Origin: Arctopsyche grandis
Lineage: Eukaryota > Arthropoda > Insecta > Trichoptera > Hydropsychidae
Assembly (NCBI RefSeq): GCF_051622035.1
Contig: NC_135358.1
Location: 374,501-438,500 of the forward strand
Length of the DNA stretch: 64,000 nucleotides
Reading direction: 5' to 3'
Positions 12,055-24,578 of this stretch are shown piece by piece. Within the stretch, counting starts at the first letter, position 1. Each line of letters opens with the position of its first letter. The notes beneath the pieces are model-generated. The model was given only the letters and a program-made list of their open reading frames with translations, had not been told where the DNA came from and did no database searches. Position numbers and translations under genes: made by a program.

Positions 12055-12435
12055 AAATAACAGTTGATTTTTCCACGCTTTCGAACAGCGGTGGTTTATT
12101 ATACATTGAAAATAAGCGAGCGCTTGGGGCTCCGAAATGGTCCTTTGCTAAAAATGTACAAAGTATCGTCTAAAAGCGAGCCATCGAAGAGAGAGACGGA
12201 AAGTCAGAAGAGAGACAAGAGAGAGAGAGAGAGAGACGAAGTTTAGCAAACAATGAACAAACTCTGCCGCGCAGTGTTTTTGTAGCAACATTTTTGGAAG
12301 CTGAGAGCGATTCTATGCATTCAACCGATTGCGATGAAACTTACATGAGTTATTGTGTGCATGCCCGCTATGGTTTCTGTAAAAAAAAATCAAAAACGGG
12401 AACGGGAATTGCAAGCGTTATTGTGGCATTCATCT
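12055..12435 (-). repeat. dispersed repeat related to 41390-41660
   Basis: The reverse complement shares an ordered series of blocks with 41390-41660: GCCACAATAACGC, AATTCCCGTT, a T-run with ACAG, GCATGCA, and ATCGxAATCGGTT. No ORF and no clear ends. A (GA)n microsatellite lies at 12218-12236. Confidence 0.5.
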
Positions 12436-12439
12436 AGTT

Positions 12440-13061
12440 ATTGTGGGTTCAACTAGTATTATATATTTACAAAATAATATAAATGTATGCACTGATGTGC
12501 TGCTATAGGTTCGCACTGGCTTAATAGAACCAGTTGCTAAAATAATTGTGTAACTACAGGTTGCTACTTTTTTAGACACAACCCCGTTTCCCCGTTTCCA
12601 ACCGAAGAAACGAAACTTTTAAATAAATATTTATCCAGTGAATTTATACGACTAGATTATGATGGTAATCATTATGTTGTATTTTTTTTTCAAAATTTAA
12701 GGCGAGCGGAAGTGGACCAGTGGTACATTCCCTTGTATATCCTTCTTTTTAGACTCTTTTGATTTCAACAATGAATTGAGCTGAAACTTTTACACATATA
12801 ATATTGTACCTATAGGTACTACATACATTCATATGTAGGTTACATTTTAAGAAATGGTATTTTGTTTCTCAATCTGAGGTAGTACTTTTACTCTAGAAAA
12901 ATAAGCAATTATTATAGATACATATATCAATTAAAATAAAAATGAAATGCAAGTATTGATTTTCAAATGTTCGGGTTTATTGAAATCGAAGAATTCTCAG
13001 CTTGTGAATAGATACATATGGTAGATATAAGTTGGTGGCATATATTTAAAAGACGTATAAT
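12440..13061. other. intergenic, no gene seen
   Basis: AT-rich spacer holding the OBP 1 3' UTR. A short block near 12886 (AGTACTTTTACTCTAGA) recurs near 18043, showing shared repeat content. Confidence 0.5.
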
Positions 13062-13546
13062 TTACAAGACTTCGACTCCTGGTCTCTGTTCTTTGTAGCA
13101 CTTCCAGAAGTTCCAGGCTTTTTCGGCGTTGTCAGCTCCGGTGGATCCTGAGCAGGCATCGATGGCTTTGCCAACCTTTTCCTTGTTCTCTTCTTCGACC
13201 TTGGCAACGCCGACATCCTTGTGGACGGAACCGTCTTCACCGAAGACTCCGATCTTCTTGAATACGCAGAAGACGAATTCGTTCAGTTTAGCGTCGTTGA
13301 TCGATACATCTCCTTGCTTAGCCTTCTTTGCAAGTTCTTTATCGACTCCGGATGATTCGGTGCACAAGGTGTAGTGTTCCTTTAGCTTCTCTTTTTGTTC
13401 ATCAGTCAAAGCCTGAAAATTTCCAACATTAAATTTAATATTCAACAGATTTACAAAATAATTATACGAAATATAATATTGTCACTAAAACTCACCAAAA
13501 CTCCGGAGAGCATTGCCAAAGCGGCCAAAGCGAAAAGGAACTTCAT
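13062..13546 (-). CDS. minus-C odorant-binding protein (OBP 1 of cluster)
   Basis: PBP/GOBP-family secreted carrier of small hydrophobic ligands, 133 aa. Exon 1 (13546-13496) encodes exactly the 17-residue signal peptide MKFLFALAALAMLSGVL. After an 82-bp phase-0 intron, exon 2 (13412-13062) encodes the mature, all-helical domain starting ALTDEQKEKLKEHY. Only four cysteines are present (TLC, VFC, DAC, WKC), so the C2 and C5 positions of the classical six are missing, as in minus-C OBPs. The fourth Cys lies in the conserved AWNFWKCY helix. It is closest in layout to the genes at 19602 and 26297: same strand, same intron position. A TATA-like box lies about 85 bp upstream. The ligand is unknown; such proteins are not always olfactory. 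Confidence 0.92.
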
Positions 13547-13628
13547 GGTTGATTATCGGGGGAGTGGAGTGCTGTGATAGATCAGGAGACAAACCCAATG
13601 AATATGATTGTGGAACGAAAATCCAGTT

Positions 13629-13636
13629 CTTTTATA
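13629..13636 (-). promoter_or_regulatory. TATA box of OBP 1
   Basis: TATAAAAG on the minus strand, 83 bp upstream of the ATG, leaving room for a 5' UTR of about 50 bp. Confidence 0.6.
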
Positions 13637-13639
13637 TGA

Positions 13640-14620
13640 ATTTTAGACGATATAAACACAGATTTGTGGCGGTGGGGGAAGCGATGTTTAAACATTGTCC
13701 AAATCACAGACAAGATAAAATGTGAACAACCTAAACAACATCAGATCGAAGGTCGAGATCGACCAAATGCCGGTAATATAATACACATAATAAGATTATG
13801 TGTATTAAGTATTTGTTTTTTAAATGTACCTATACTACTATATGTACATATGTACCTATGTATATTAATTTCTTTATTAGTCCTATATTATTATGTATAT
13901 GTTTTTCAATTTCTTTATTTCCGTTCCTTCAAACGAAACTCAACACTTCGACAGATATACATATGTATGTACATACATATTGTTATATATAATATAATAC
14001 ATATACAAATATCATTATATGTATGAATGAACCTGTATAAAGCCTTACCAGGATTATATTGAATACATTATTACATTATAGAAAAGGAACACATAACAAG
14101 TACGTACATATTTAAAAATAATTATATATGTATAATATTTAAATCCCCTTTAGAGGGGCTGAAACTAAATAATAAAGGCGTATTTTTTATTGTTCTAATA
14201 TTAATGCGATTTAATTCTCATCTCAGAAAAACGAAATCGTGATTTAAAAATCACCATTCGCCTTAGTAAAAAGAGCTTATTACCAATTGTCTCAATACAT
14301 ATATGCACACTTATACATATGTACATACGAATGTAGTATGTACATAAATATTTACCCATTGTACAAGAAGTTTATTTGTTTCCTATAAATTAAAAATGTA
14401 AATCAGTACGATTTCAGGAGAATGGACAACGAAGAAAGATGAACAAATTAAATTAGACATATAAATAATAAAAATAGCACGTGAGCACATGATTTTATAT
14501 GAGCTTAGATGACCACATTTTCTGTTTTTATTTTCATTGTAATTTTTACTTTGTAACTTAGTAACAATACATGTATGTAGGTAGTAACAATAGATGAAGT
14601 TTTGTTTTTTATGTGTAAAT
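13640..14620. other. intergenic, no gene seen
   Basis: AT-rich DNA with many TACATATGTA-type motifs. A block near 14579 (AGTAACAATAGATGAAGTTT) recurs near 36041. Confidence 0.5.
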
Positions 14621-14867
14621 TAAGGTGACCATTCGTACTGGTTTTCCCGGTGCAGTACTGGTTTTATGAGACACCTGTACACTTTATGTAATAGAACTTT
14701 TTTTATTTAATAAATGGATTGAAATATTTTAAACTTTTAGTGAAAATGATGTCTCCCACAAAAATATTGGCAAATTAGTTTAATGTTGTCTCTGTTTACC
14801 AGGAACAAATGATGTATTTATGAGTAATATTTGTGGTCCAGTGATAAAACACAACTAAATGTTAATA

Positions 14868-16853
14868 CAGGCGGACCTCAACTTTCGCACATTCGACTTT
14901 CGCACAATTCGCTATTTCGCACATTTTTAAAAAATCGTTTTTTTTTTTGGTGATAATGCAAAAATGTTTGTTTGCGTGCAATTGTTTCCCTTTCCTCCAT
15001 TCCCTGTTGCACTATGAAATGCGTATGAACGAGCCCGTACTGTGAAAAGTGTTACATCCTGCACGGCATAGTGATGGATGAAATGGAGAAATCTTTGTCT
15101 TATTGGATAAGTGACCAAAATCAAAAAACATCCCTCTGAGTACTTCAATAATTCAAGCTAGAGCTCTTAGTTTGCATAAGGATTGGAAGGCTAGACTAAA
15201 AGAAGATTCTAACACGGTGTTTCATGCAAGTCACAGCTGGTTTTCAAATTTAAAAACAAGATATTCTTTACACAATATTAAATTCACTGGAGAATCATCT
15301 GATGCGGATGAAGATGCTGCAAAAGACTTTATTTCCTCATTGTCCAAAATTATTGAAGATGATGAATATTCCTCTAGTCAAATATTCAATGTAGATGAGA
15401 CTGGTTTATTTTGGAAGAAGATGCCTAATCGTACATTCTTATCAAAGGAAGAATCAGTTGCCCCTGGTCATAAACCTTCTAAAAACCGATTGCTTCTTGG
15501 TGGAAATTTAGCTGGTGATTTAAAATTGATGCCAATGTTAATTTATCAAGCAGAAAATCCTAGAGCATTGAAAGGGAAAGATAAAAATTGCTTCCAGTAA
15601 TTTGGAAATCAAATAAAAAAGCCTGGGTTACTGCTTTAATATTTAAAGATTGGTTCACTTCACATTTCGTACCAGCAGTAAAGCAATATTGTGAAGTTAA
15701 TAATTTACCATTTAAAATATTATTAATCTTAGATAATGCTACAGGACTCTCATACAACCCATGGACCAAACAGTGATAGCTATGTTTAAACGATATTATA
15801 TGAGGTCGATAATGAATCAGGCCATCAAGACAACTGACATGGAAGGTGGGCCCACATTAAAAGATTTCTGGAGGAATTATAACATATGGAACGCAATAAA
15901 TAATATTGGAGACGCGTGGACTGAAATAAAAGAGTCAACAATGAAAGGTTCATGGAGAAAACTATGCCCACAAATGATGGGTGATATAAATTTTGATGAA
16001 ACTCCAGAAACTATCACACTTGAAATAGTTCACTTAATGAACGAACTTAACCTAGATGTGAAAATATTAATGAGATGATTGAATCTCATTCTGAACCCAT
16101 GACCAATGAATTTCTAATGGACTGACAAGAGAACGAGAATGATATACATATTGAAAGTGAGGAAGAAGAACCAGAAGAAATCATTAATACCTTAACTATA
16201 AAAAATATGAACGAAGCTTTTACGCATCTCGAAAAGTTTTTGAACATTATGGAAGACTGTGATCCCAATGGAGAACGAATATCTCAAGTACGTAGGATTA
16301 TTCATAAGAGTACTGTCACTGTCACAGAACACTCTATGAAGAAAAAAAAATTGTCATATTCAACTAACTCTTGACAAGTTCATTACGAGATTATAATTTG
16401 CCGTGCCTGAATGCGATATTTTCCACCTAAGTGAGTGTAGATTATCGGATGTTATTTTAACATATGTATCTGGCAGCCTGCGCTCATCATTATTCTCTTA
16501 ATTTGAATGTGATGTATGTGTGGAATCTTAATCTACTCTCTTCCATTTGGGCCTCGCTGTGATTTTTTTTTACTATTTTTCTTTTGCAGAATGTAAAACT
16601 AAGAATAGGATTTGAGTATTTTATTTACGTGTTATTTTTCTTTTGTTTTTATTTTTTATTTTATCGTGTTTTTCTGCTTTTGCTTTTTTGCTTTTTATTT
16701 TATGTATTTACTTTACTTTTTAATGTATATAAATAATTTTTATTTAATACATACATTTTTTGCTTTTTTTTTTTACATCCCTCTACTTTCGAACATTTAA
16801 CTTTCGCACACATTTTCAGGAACCAATTATGTGCGAAAGTTGAGGTCCGCCTG
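14868..16853 (+). mobile_element. Tigger (pogo-group) DNA transposon, near full length but broken
   Basis: 1986 bp, flanked by TA duplications. Terminal inverted repeats begin CAGGCGGACCTCAACTTTCG, with further TTTCGCAC copies just inside each end. The plus strand encodes a Tigger transposase in pieces. They show a CENP-B-like DNA-binding part (from about 15090, LHKDWKARLKEDS), FHASHSWFSNLKTRYSL, then the DDE domain with IFNVDETGLFWKKMP and LLILDNATG. C-terminal blocks follow (AMFKRYY, DFWRNYNIWNAI). The frame is interrupted near 15140, 15595, 15750 and 16080, and the stretch expected between DNATG and the MDQ block is missing. It is therefore inactive, though long readable blocks suggest moderate age. 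A truncated LINE sits inside its 3' part. Confidence 0.9.
16398..16765 (+). mobile_element. 5'-truncated LINE 3' end inside the Tigger element
   Basis: Sequence from TGCCGTGCCTGAATGCGATA onward matches the 3' end of the LINE at 37600-38750: the last codons of the reverse-transcriptase ORF, then a T-rich 3' UTR. It lacks that copy's terminal hairpin. It lies between Tigger coding remnants and the right Tigger terminus, so it landed after the Tigger. Confidence 0.8.
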
Positions 16854-17024
16854 TACTTTAAAATGTTTTCTAATGAAAATTTAAAATGTTTGTGTAGAAT
16901 TTTATTAGAGCATTCGAGAAAATTAATTAGATTTTTTATAATTGTGCGTCCATGATTATCCAGTGTTTGTTTTCAGTAATTGAAATATATAGAAATATTT
17001 TTTTGAAAAAACCGTGGTCACCTT

Positions 17025-18372
17025 GGTGTACATGTATCTATTATACATTGTATATTTACATCTGTACATAGGCACATATGTATGTACATACATATATTAA
17101 GTGTTTTTATAAACTGAACATTTTTTGATAGATAGCTGATAATAAGCAAGGAAATTTTCATTGTAATTGTTTAATAATATTGTACAGTGTACATACATAC
17201 ACTATAATGTCGTATCCGTTCCCGGCAATGTTTACAGTTAAATTTTTGATAAGAAAAAAGCATTCTATGAAAGTATTATTGTTTTTTTTTTAATATCTAA
17301 AATGGTGTGCTTCGCATGTAGTGAGTGATAGTTCAAACTTTATCAAAAGTTGACCGGTGACACTTAGCAACCGCTCTAATATTTGTTATTTTCATTGCAT
17401 CTTGTAAATTATAATATGAATAACATAATAAGATAATGCATGCACTTCAAACGGTGTTATAAAATAAACTAGCAGTATAATTGATTAGGAATACTTGTTT
17501 ATTTTGATTTTCATTTTATTCATATAGCAACCCCGTAAGTCGTCGATTCCCAGCCGTTTTAATGATTATGGATATTAGATGCGATTGCAGAACTTTCGAA
17601 TTTAAAAGCAAGGAAGGACAAATCAATTTTTGAGCTAATAAAAAAAATAGAATATAAATCAATACCCTTTGGTAACTTACATGCGGGCCAAATTTTCCTA
17701 GTTACGCCACTGATCACTGATCACGTTTTCATGATCTAGAAAAAAATATGTGTGTGTGTATTTTGGGGATTTTTTGAACACCGTTAGTTCTATCGAACTC
17801 AAACTTAGTATCGGCTATTAAAATGCTTATCGATACGACGTAAATTTTTGGATTGATGGTATCTCTTCTCTTATAGGTGTCCTCTTTTTTATTTAGGGTT
17901 TCCAAAACCCTAAATAATTTTCTTAATAACTTCAATTATCTCCTAAGTTGCTCAGCCGATCAGACTGGAACTTTTTTACATGTAATAGAAATAATATTTT
18001 TCATACAATATTTTATTTTACATATTTTTAACACAACCGAAAGTAGTACTTTTACTCTAGAGAGGCAAAGTTTTTTTGTATTCCTCTCCGAAATCTTTCA
18101 GCGTTTTGAACCGAAATTTCATATAGGTACATACATATATACATAAGTTTTCGCTTAATAGCAAGTAACGTATGAAATATAGTGAGGATCCATCAACCGG
18201 GAGTGGCAGTTTAGTCTTGTTCGTAAATAAGTACATATGTATATACATATGTGTGCTCTTCACGAAACAAATCCAGTATAATCCATATTTACACATATTT
18301 GTATTCTCTATGTGCTGATAATAAGCTAGTTTTGTTTTAAAGGTAATAAAATGTAAAGGTAAAATGTAACCA
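17025..18372. other. intergenic, no gene seen
   Basis: AT-rich spacer. A block at about 17710-17755 (CACTGATCACGTTTTCATGA, then a TG run) recurs at 36115-36160, pointing to a further dispersed repeat. Confidence 0.5.
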
Positions 18373-18800
18373 TCATCGTGGACTAGTGGTTAGCATATAT
18401 GCTTTCGAGCATAGTGGTCACGGGTTCGAGTCCCACTGGTTGCTGCTGGCCAGTTTGTGAATCCAGATCAATCTTTTCCTATCAGAGTTTGCCAATTTAT
18501 CTGATTCTCATCGAAACGGTTCAAACAAATTGGCAACCTTTACCCATTTCTTGCAAATTTCGAGTTGTCGGCATCTTGGATTTCACTGATTCGTATAAAA
18601 TAAAAATGATGCAAATTTGTCCATAAATTTCTTGGAAATTTCGAGTTTTTCAGCATCTCAAAAATTTGATGATTTATATAAAAAATGATCCATAGACGTG
18701 TCTATGATGGTTTGCTAAAATTATTTTAAAAATTGTATATCGATGTTTGTAATTGGCCAGGATCGCGAATTGTAGTTTGCCTGTTAGGCCTTCTTGGTAT
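18373..18800 (+). repeat. tRNA-derived SINE
   Basis: The head carries an RNA polymerase III A box (CTAGTGGTTAGC, 18383-18394) and a B box (GGTTCGAGTCC, 18423-18433) at tRNA-like spacing. The anticodon arm does not fold to a normal 7-nt loop and no tRNA body follows. The body contains a diverged internal duplication (AATTTCGAGTT...GCATCTxxxA at about 18556 and 18636). It ends near GCCTGTTAGGCCTTCTTGGT. The right end is approximate. Confidence 0.65.
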
Positions 18801-19600
18801 ATATACATACGTACATATGTAAAATTAAAATAAATGTAAATTTTAGAATTAAAACTTTATTTTATTTTGATCTTGCAAATTATTTCTATATTATTATCTA
18901 ATGTGTGAATTTCCCAAAAATAACGCACAAAAGTGTTTCAAATTTTCTCATAGTCGGTATGTGTACATATATGTGTGTGTGTATGTAGTTATTGAATTTT
19001 GTTTTCGATACTTCTTATGTGTATTCCTCAAATATATGTAGATACATAGATATACATATATATGTAGATAAAATCATGGATTTTTTAATATATCAACATG
19101 CATACATATGTATGTACAATTGAAACCCCCCCCCCCACACGCATACATATATTATCTTTTTGCGTAATACATATGTAGATACATATAGTATTATGCAAGT
19201 CTATAGGTAAATATGAGTAAATAATGTTTTCAATTTTTGATTAATAAAGTATTTTGGATGTTTCAACTAAGGTTACAAAAAATAGATTATTTTTTGAAAT
19301 AATAAGTAATTTTGAAATTTTGTTTATAATGACAGGCAATTGTGTGGGTAATGCATATGTATGTGAAAGTGATGATTACAACATAAAATCAAAGTAAAAA
19401 TAAAAGTAGACTAGCAAGATTCACGAAGAAATTTCTTATGCAAGAAATAAAACCAGAACAATTTTCATATAAATGTATTTATTGATTTAATGGAAAGACA
19501 GATGATGATTTCATTTGAAAAATTTGAAATTGATTTGGAAGAGACAGATTTGGGTAAATTTTGATTAAAATTGTGGATAGGGTGAGGAATTGAGGATATA
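18801..19600. other. intergenic, no gene seen
   Basis: AT-rich spacer with a C-run followed by CACAC at about 19126-19140 and dense TACATATGTA motifs. It includes the 3' flank of OBP 2. Confidence 0.5.
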
Positions 19601-19601
19601 T

Positions 19602-20120
19602 TTAGATGACAGCGTGGTTTGGTCTTTCCTTGTGGTAGCACTTGACATAGTTCCATGCCTTCTCATCATTGGTAGATCCAGGCTCCTTCACGCAGATGTC
19701 GATGGCTCTACCGACATCTTCTTTGATATCATCTTCAACTTTACTGACGGCGATGTCTCTGTGGAAAACTCCATCGTCGGTCATCACTCCAGAACGTTTC
19801 AACATGCAGAACATGAAGCTTTTAGTTTTGGCGTCATCGAAACTGAAGTCTCCTGTCCTGGTTTTTTTCACGAGTTCTTTGTCAACTCCAGTTTCTTCTG
19901 TGCAATGTTCGTAGTGAGCTTTCAGCAATGTCTTTTGGGCATCTGTCAATGCCTGAAATATTACATAATATTTTATACATAAGTTAAGTGCAAAAATATA
20001 CATAAGTTTAGTCGTTATTTGAATTCATTTAATAATAATTTATAATATTTTCATCGAATTAATTTTTACCTGAGCGCTGACGAACATTGCGAAAGCTACG
20101 AAGACTACGAGGAACTTCAT
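19602..20120 (-). CDS. minus-C odorant-binding protein (OBP 2 of cluster)
   Basis: 133-aa PBP/GOBP-family protein. Exon 1 (20120-20070) encodes a 17-residue signal peptide, MKFLVVFVAFAMFVSAQ; after a 117-bp phase-0 intron, exon 2 (19952-19602) has exactly the same length as in OBP 1. The mature part begins ALTDAQKTLLKAHYEHC. Four cysteines (EHC, MFC, DIC, VKC) again make it a minus-C type. Conserved blocks shared with its neighbours include GVDKELVKK, KSFMFCMLKRSG, FHRDIAVSKV and KAWNYVKCYH. The C-terminus ends NHAVI. It is clearly a tandem paralogue. It is likely secreted into sensillum lymph or another extracellular fluid; no ligand can be inferred. Confidence 0.92.
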
Positions 20121-20188
20121 GTTTAAAGGTTGGAGTGATCGTTGCAGTGAAACTCACCTCACTATGTCAGAAAACCCGTCGGAAAACC

Positions 20189-20196
20189 TTTTTATA
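20189..20196 (-). promoter_or_regulatory. TATA box of OBP 2
   Basis: TATAAAAA on the minus strand, 69 bp upstream of the ATG, in a position like that of OBP 1. Confidence 0.6.
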
Positions 20197-20199
20197 GTG

Positions 20200-21400
20200 A
20201 AAGACAGCAGTTCCACGAGAGAAGAAGGGGCAAACTATTCAATCTTCATTATTGTAAAAACATGATCGATTCTTATAGCTTGTGCCAGTAATAACAAACC
20301 ATCTCTGTACATCAAGCTATGTAATTATGCATTTGATTATCTCGAAGTAAACATCTTATATTTATTATTATTCATCACTATGTATGTATGTATGTATGTA
20401 TAATACTTATTATATAGTGCAATATATGTATATGTATATATTATTTTTAATTGACGGTTTAAGTACAATAATTTTTAGTATTTGAGAATCCCACCGAAAA
20501 GGTTACCAATAGCTGATACAAATCAATAGTTCCGAGGGTCAAATGTGTATAATAAATATCACATGTATTATCGAAAATATCCGTTCGACTACAGTACATT
20601 TCCAAAAACTTATATTTATTTGTTAATTTATAAGACGACTTGTTATTTGAGTTTAAATTATTGTAAACTTATATGTAAATTTGTTATACGATATTGGGAT
20701 TTCGCTCTATACATTCCTCCTCCCACTCTCCAAAAAATCTGAAAGATTTGATATTGGAAATATGTATGTAGATACTAGGGGTTCCAATCGAATATTCGAA
20801 TATATTCGTCCCTTTTTCAATATTCATAAATTCGAGTATTTATAAAATTCATCTGATATTATTCGTTTTTTATTAGGTAAGTTCATTGGTACCAAAATCG
20901 TCTTTCTTGTTAACTCGACTTTCAGAACTAAAACAGTTTTCGATTTCTTGTTTAGGATGCGCGACGAATTAAACAAATTTTCTAATCGTAAATATCAATC
21001 TATCGACGTTTTCCTATTTTAAAGTGAATATTTAGCCAATTATCCGTAGTATTTTTGTATAATATCTAAGCTATAATATTTTTTATAAACGTGTTTATCA
21101 CGTACATTTTATAAATTATATATGTATGTACATATGTTTTGAAAGATTTTTATTTTGATTTTTGCTATTTCGTTTTAACGCGCCGCTACTGCAAATATAA
21201 CTTATTTCAAATCTTGGATGCATTTTTTTTTAACTAGTTGTCGGGAAAACGGGAGTAAAAATATATTTTTATCACAATAAACTATAAATGAATACATATA
21301 AATATTTTATTTCGCTAAAATATCCCTTTCTATTATTTGAACACAGTAAACGGTTGTCTAAAATTTATTGTGTAAGTACATATGTACCTACATATACATA
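20200..21400. other. intergenic, no gene seen
   Basis: AT-rich spacer. A palindromic cluster of TTCGAATATTCG motifs at about 20786-20840 is echoed at about 21858-21920, on the far side of the solo LTR. They may be the two ends of an older element split by it. Confidence 0.4.
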
Positions 21401-21401
21401 T

Positions 21402-21795
21402 TGTTGCGTAGGGGTGGGTGGAGGATCCAAGTAAAAGGCCAACAGTCGTCTCACATAATTTATTAATGATTAAGGAGATACACAGTGCTCAGTCCAGTGC
21501 AGTGCTCAGTCCAGAATTACATGATATCGCCTACGTACCGCCTTATAAAGGGTATATCTCTCAGGACGCCTAATCTGTTAACCTGTTGTATAGTCACGTA
21601 TTCGGATATGTATTTCCACGACATTGGGTCTCCCCGTACCGATTCTGAGAAATAACTAATAACGGTCATTGTTTAGCCTAAATGCACTTAGAGTCCAGAT
21701 ATAATCCTTGGAAGTAAGTGCATACACTTAGTTAATCCGATAACAGATATCCGTTGGTCTAAGTGCAATTCGCTCAATCCGCGGCGTACGTAACA
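21402..21795 (-). mobile_element. solo LTR, copy 1
   Basis: A 394-bp LTR fossil with TG...CA ends (TGTTACGTACG read on the minus strand), flanked by the tetranucleotide ATAT on both sides. The family matches the LTR at 32483-32869. No internal retrotransposon sequence adjoins it. The 4-bp duplication fits Gypsy-type elements, but the family is not certain. Confidence 0.8.
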
Positions 21796-21993
21796 ATATG
21801 TATATATTATTACATGTAAATACAATACAATATGTAAGTATGTAAATATATACATATAATATATTCGAATATTTTACCAATTTCATATTCGAAATTCGAA
21901 TAATTGATTTTGCGAATATTTACATACATACATACATACATATGTACATATGTATGTATGTAATAGAAAACCGACTAACATCAGGGGGTCTAG

Positions 21994-22703
21994 TTCTAGT
22001 CTAGAGGCATGAATTGTAGGTATTTTTTCAGGTGCAATAAAAAAAACTAAAAAATTTTTTAGTAGCCATTATTTTACCAAATATTTATTAATGTTTGAAG
22101 AATGCATAAAAAAAATCAAAGGAAAAAATTCAAAATTCAAAAAGTTACAGGCTGATGAAGTGAGGGGTCTCAAAAAAATGGCGCGCCCTGGTTGACACGA
22201 TTGCAACCCTCCTAGTAATCTAATATCAAAAAAACAAATTAATTCTTAATCCAAACAAATGCTGCTATTGCTCGAACTACGGAAAAGTCAAAGCCGCTAT
22301 TTTTCGCAAAATAGCGGCTGTCTGAAATAAAAAGACATTTTTTTACCAGTTTTTTTTATCTTTCTGAATTTTTTAAAAATAGTAAAAATTGAAATTTTGT
22401 TATTTCGTGCGATAGAGTAATGTATAGAGAAGGCTCACATCAAATTTCAAGTAAATTGGTTCAGTAGAACTTGAGATATCATGTCAACCGTCTCGAAAAA
22501 AGTATTATAGTTTCGAGAAAAACGCGTTTAAAGTTTCGGGTAAAGTTACGCGCCGGTTAGATGCTACCTCACTAAAACAGCTACATATATCTCCGAAAAT
22601 AATTTGAATTTTGAAAAATCCTCTTAAGGAAATATTCTTAGAGGTTTAAGATTTGAAAATATGAAAAAAAAAAAAAAGTTTTTTTCAAATTTCTAGACTA
22701 GAA
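21994..22703. repeat. possible TIR element with central hairpin
   Basis: TTCTAGTCTAGA at 21994-22005 and its complement at 22692-22703 may be 12-bp terminal repeats of a 710-bp non-coding element. Inside, a perfect 12-bp stem (AGCCGCTATTTT with complement, 22292-22319) closes a 4-nt loop. No ORF; class unknown. Confidence 0.4.
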
Positions 22704-22709
22704 TAAGGA

Positions 22710-24575
22710 CGGCTTGTCGCTAAGTTTACTACAATATGTGTAATTGCTACAATTATCATTTGTATTTGGATTGCTATGTGGCCATTGTATAGAATAACCT
22801 TATATAGAATAGTTATTCTATATCAATGTATGTGGCACATGATGGTGATTTTAAGGGACGATGAAAAACTACATACATATATGTTTGTATTTTTATACAA
22901 ACCTCCTTTTAGCTTCACTTATTTATCATCATCGAGAGGTTTTAATTTTAAAATTAATTTAGTCTACGACCGTTGAGTTTTCTCTATAATTATTTTTGAT
23001 AAATCGGATAAGTAGTGCCAATAGTGGGAGCATATTAACACCCAACCAGGAGTGTAATTAAAACAAACATCAAATTAAAACACGTCCCTACATATGTAAG
23101 TATATCATCCAAGGGTATAAGGGCAAGAGGAGGGTATGACAAAAATATGTATGTGGTACACGCCTATGGTAAGAGTGCAAGAAATATAATAATAATTGGT
23201 ATATAGCACAATGTACATATGTATATACATTGTGCATATAATAACAACTTGATACAATGTATCAAATTTCAATGTATATGATACAATGTACATACATATA
23301 CATATGTATATGCTGAATTGTAAATAGGTTTTTGAGCTCTTTTTCCTATTACGCTGTACATATTAACATTATAATAATATAATACAATGATTACTAACAA
23401 AATTAAATTAAAATTGTAAAATAGAAAATGATCAGTAGATCAGTAGCTATTAAAATAGATATAAGATGTATTGTGAACATAATTTAGTAATAATAAAAAG
23501 CATTTAAAAATCAAAATATGTATATGATAATTTCAATGTACATACATATATGATACAATGTATCAAATGTATTATGATACAATGTATCAACTTCGGTACA
23601 ATGTATCAAATCGTATTTAATGTCGATTTTCGGACAATTATTTTCTAATTATTTTAGACAATTTTATATAAATCTACATCATCATAAGATATTTATCTAA
23701 ATTATTAAAAATTTTGATTCATCCGTTGTTTTCGACTAAATTGGCACAATTTGTTCATAACGAGGTACTTCTTTTGATTGTTCGTTAGATTTTTTGAATA
23801 AATATTTTCAAACATGAATCCAGTGAATAATAAAATAATTTACCGCTAATTAGAGTTTCGCACAATTATCTCGATCGCCTTAACACACTAATGAATTTAA
23901 TAATATTCATTGAACACCTTCGTATCGCACGACACAACAACGAATTTACATTTTAAACTTTATTAGCTACGTATAGCGATCTACCGATGATGCTTTAAAG
24001 ATTTTCCTTTTTTTATATTACCATTGTTTCAAAATTTTCACGCTACTTGGTACTAAGTTAAAATTTACGTATGGTATAGAAACAATGTTTACATATTTGA
24101 ATTCGTTATTTATGTGAATGATAACCATACACACATACATATGTATAATTCACAGTGAATGCTTAAAATAATACCTACAATTTTGGATTTTACAATGGGT
24201 GGCCGAATGACCCATGCCAAAAAAATTTCACTGACCCACTAACCATCGAAAAAAAGATTTGATATTAAATTATTATACATATTATTTATATGTATGTATG
24301 AACAAAATGAAATCAAAGGTCACAGCTACAGATAGTTTATAACACCAGATTCTATTTTAAGCTTTATAAACCCGGAAGGCTAAATAAGATAGGCTATATA
24401 ATATACATAGATAGATATGTACTTAGTTTTATTTTACAGTCTTTTCTCGTATTTTTTTTTTTTTTGTTTAAACGTTTGGCCACAGTGTCGTTTTGAGAAA
24501 CTAAAATAAAATATATATAAATATGTATATGATATAAATCATACATAAAATAAAGTAAAAATATCTACTACGTTT
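22710..24575. other. intergenic, no gene seen
   Basis: Very AT-rich. The motif GATACAATGTATCAA recurs several times between 23250 and 23610, a small palindromic array. No coding potential. Confidence 0.5.
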
Positions 24576-24578
24576 AGA

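Larger units (their letters stand above)
14622..17024. mobile_element. outer TIR element hosting a Tigger insertion
   Basis: AAGGTGACCA at 14622-14631 is matched inverted by TGGTCACCTT at 17015-17024. Without the inserted Tigger the element would be about 415 bp and non-coding. No clear target duplication, so the superfamily is open. Confidence 0.55.

Noticed and set aside
16612-16800. Phe/Tyr-rich 62-codon frame
   Set aside because: Translation of the T-rich LINE 3' UTR; low complexity.
18377-18450. Possible tRNA gene with A and B boxes
   Set aside because: The anticodon arm does not form a normal 7-nt loop, the acceptor stem does not pair, and a SINE body follows.
19590-19982. 130-codon frame antisense to OBP 2
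   Set aside because: Mirror of the OBP coding exon; the minus-strand frame has the family motifs and splice sites.
23250-23610. Spaced GATACAATGTATCAA repeats as a possible CRISPR-like or regulatory array
   Set aside because: Spacing is irregular, units vary, and this is a eukaryotic nuclear region; better read as simple palindromic repeats.
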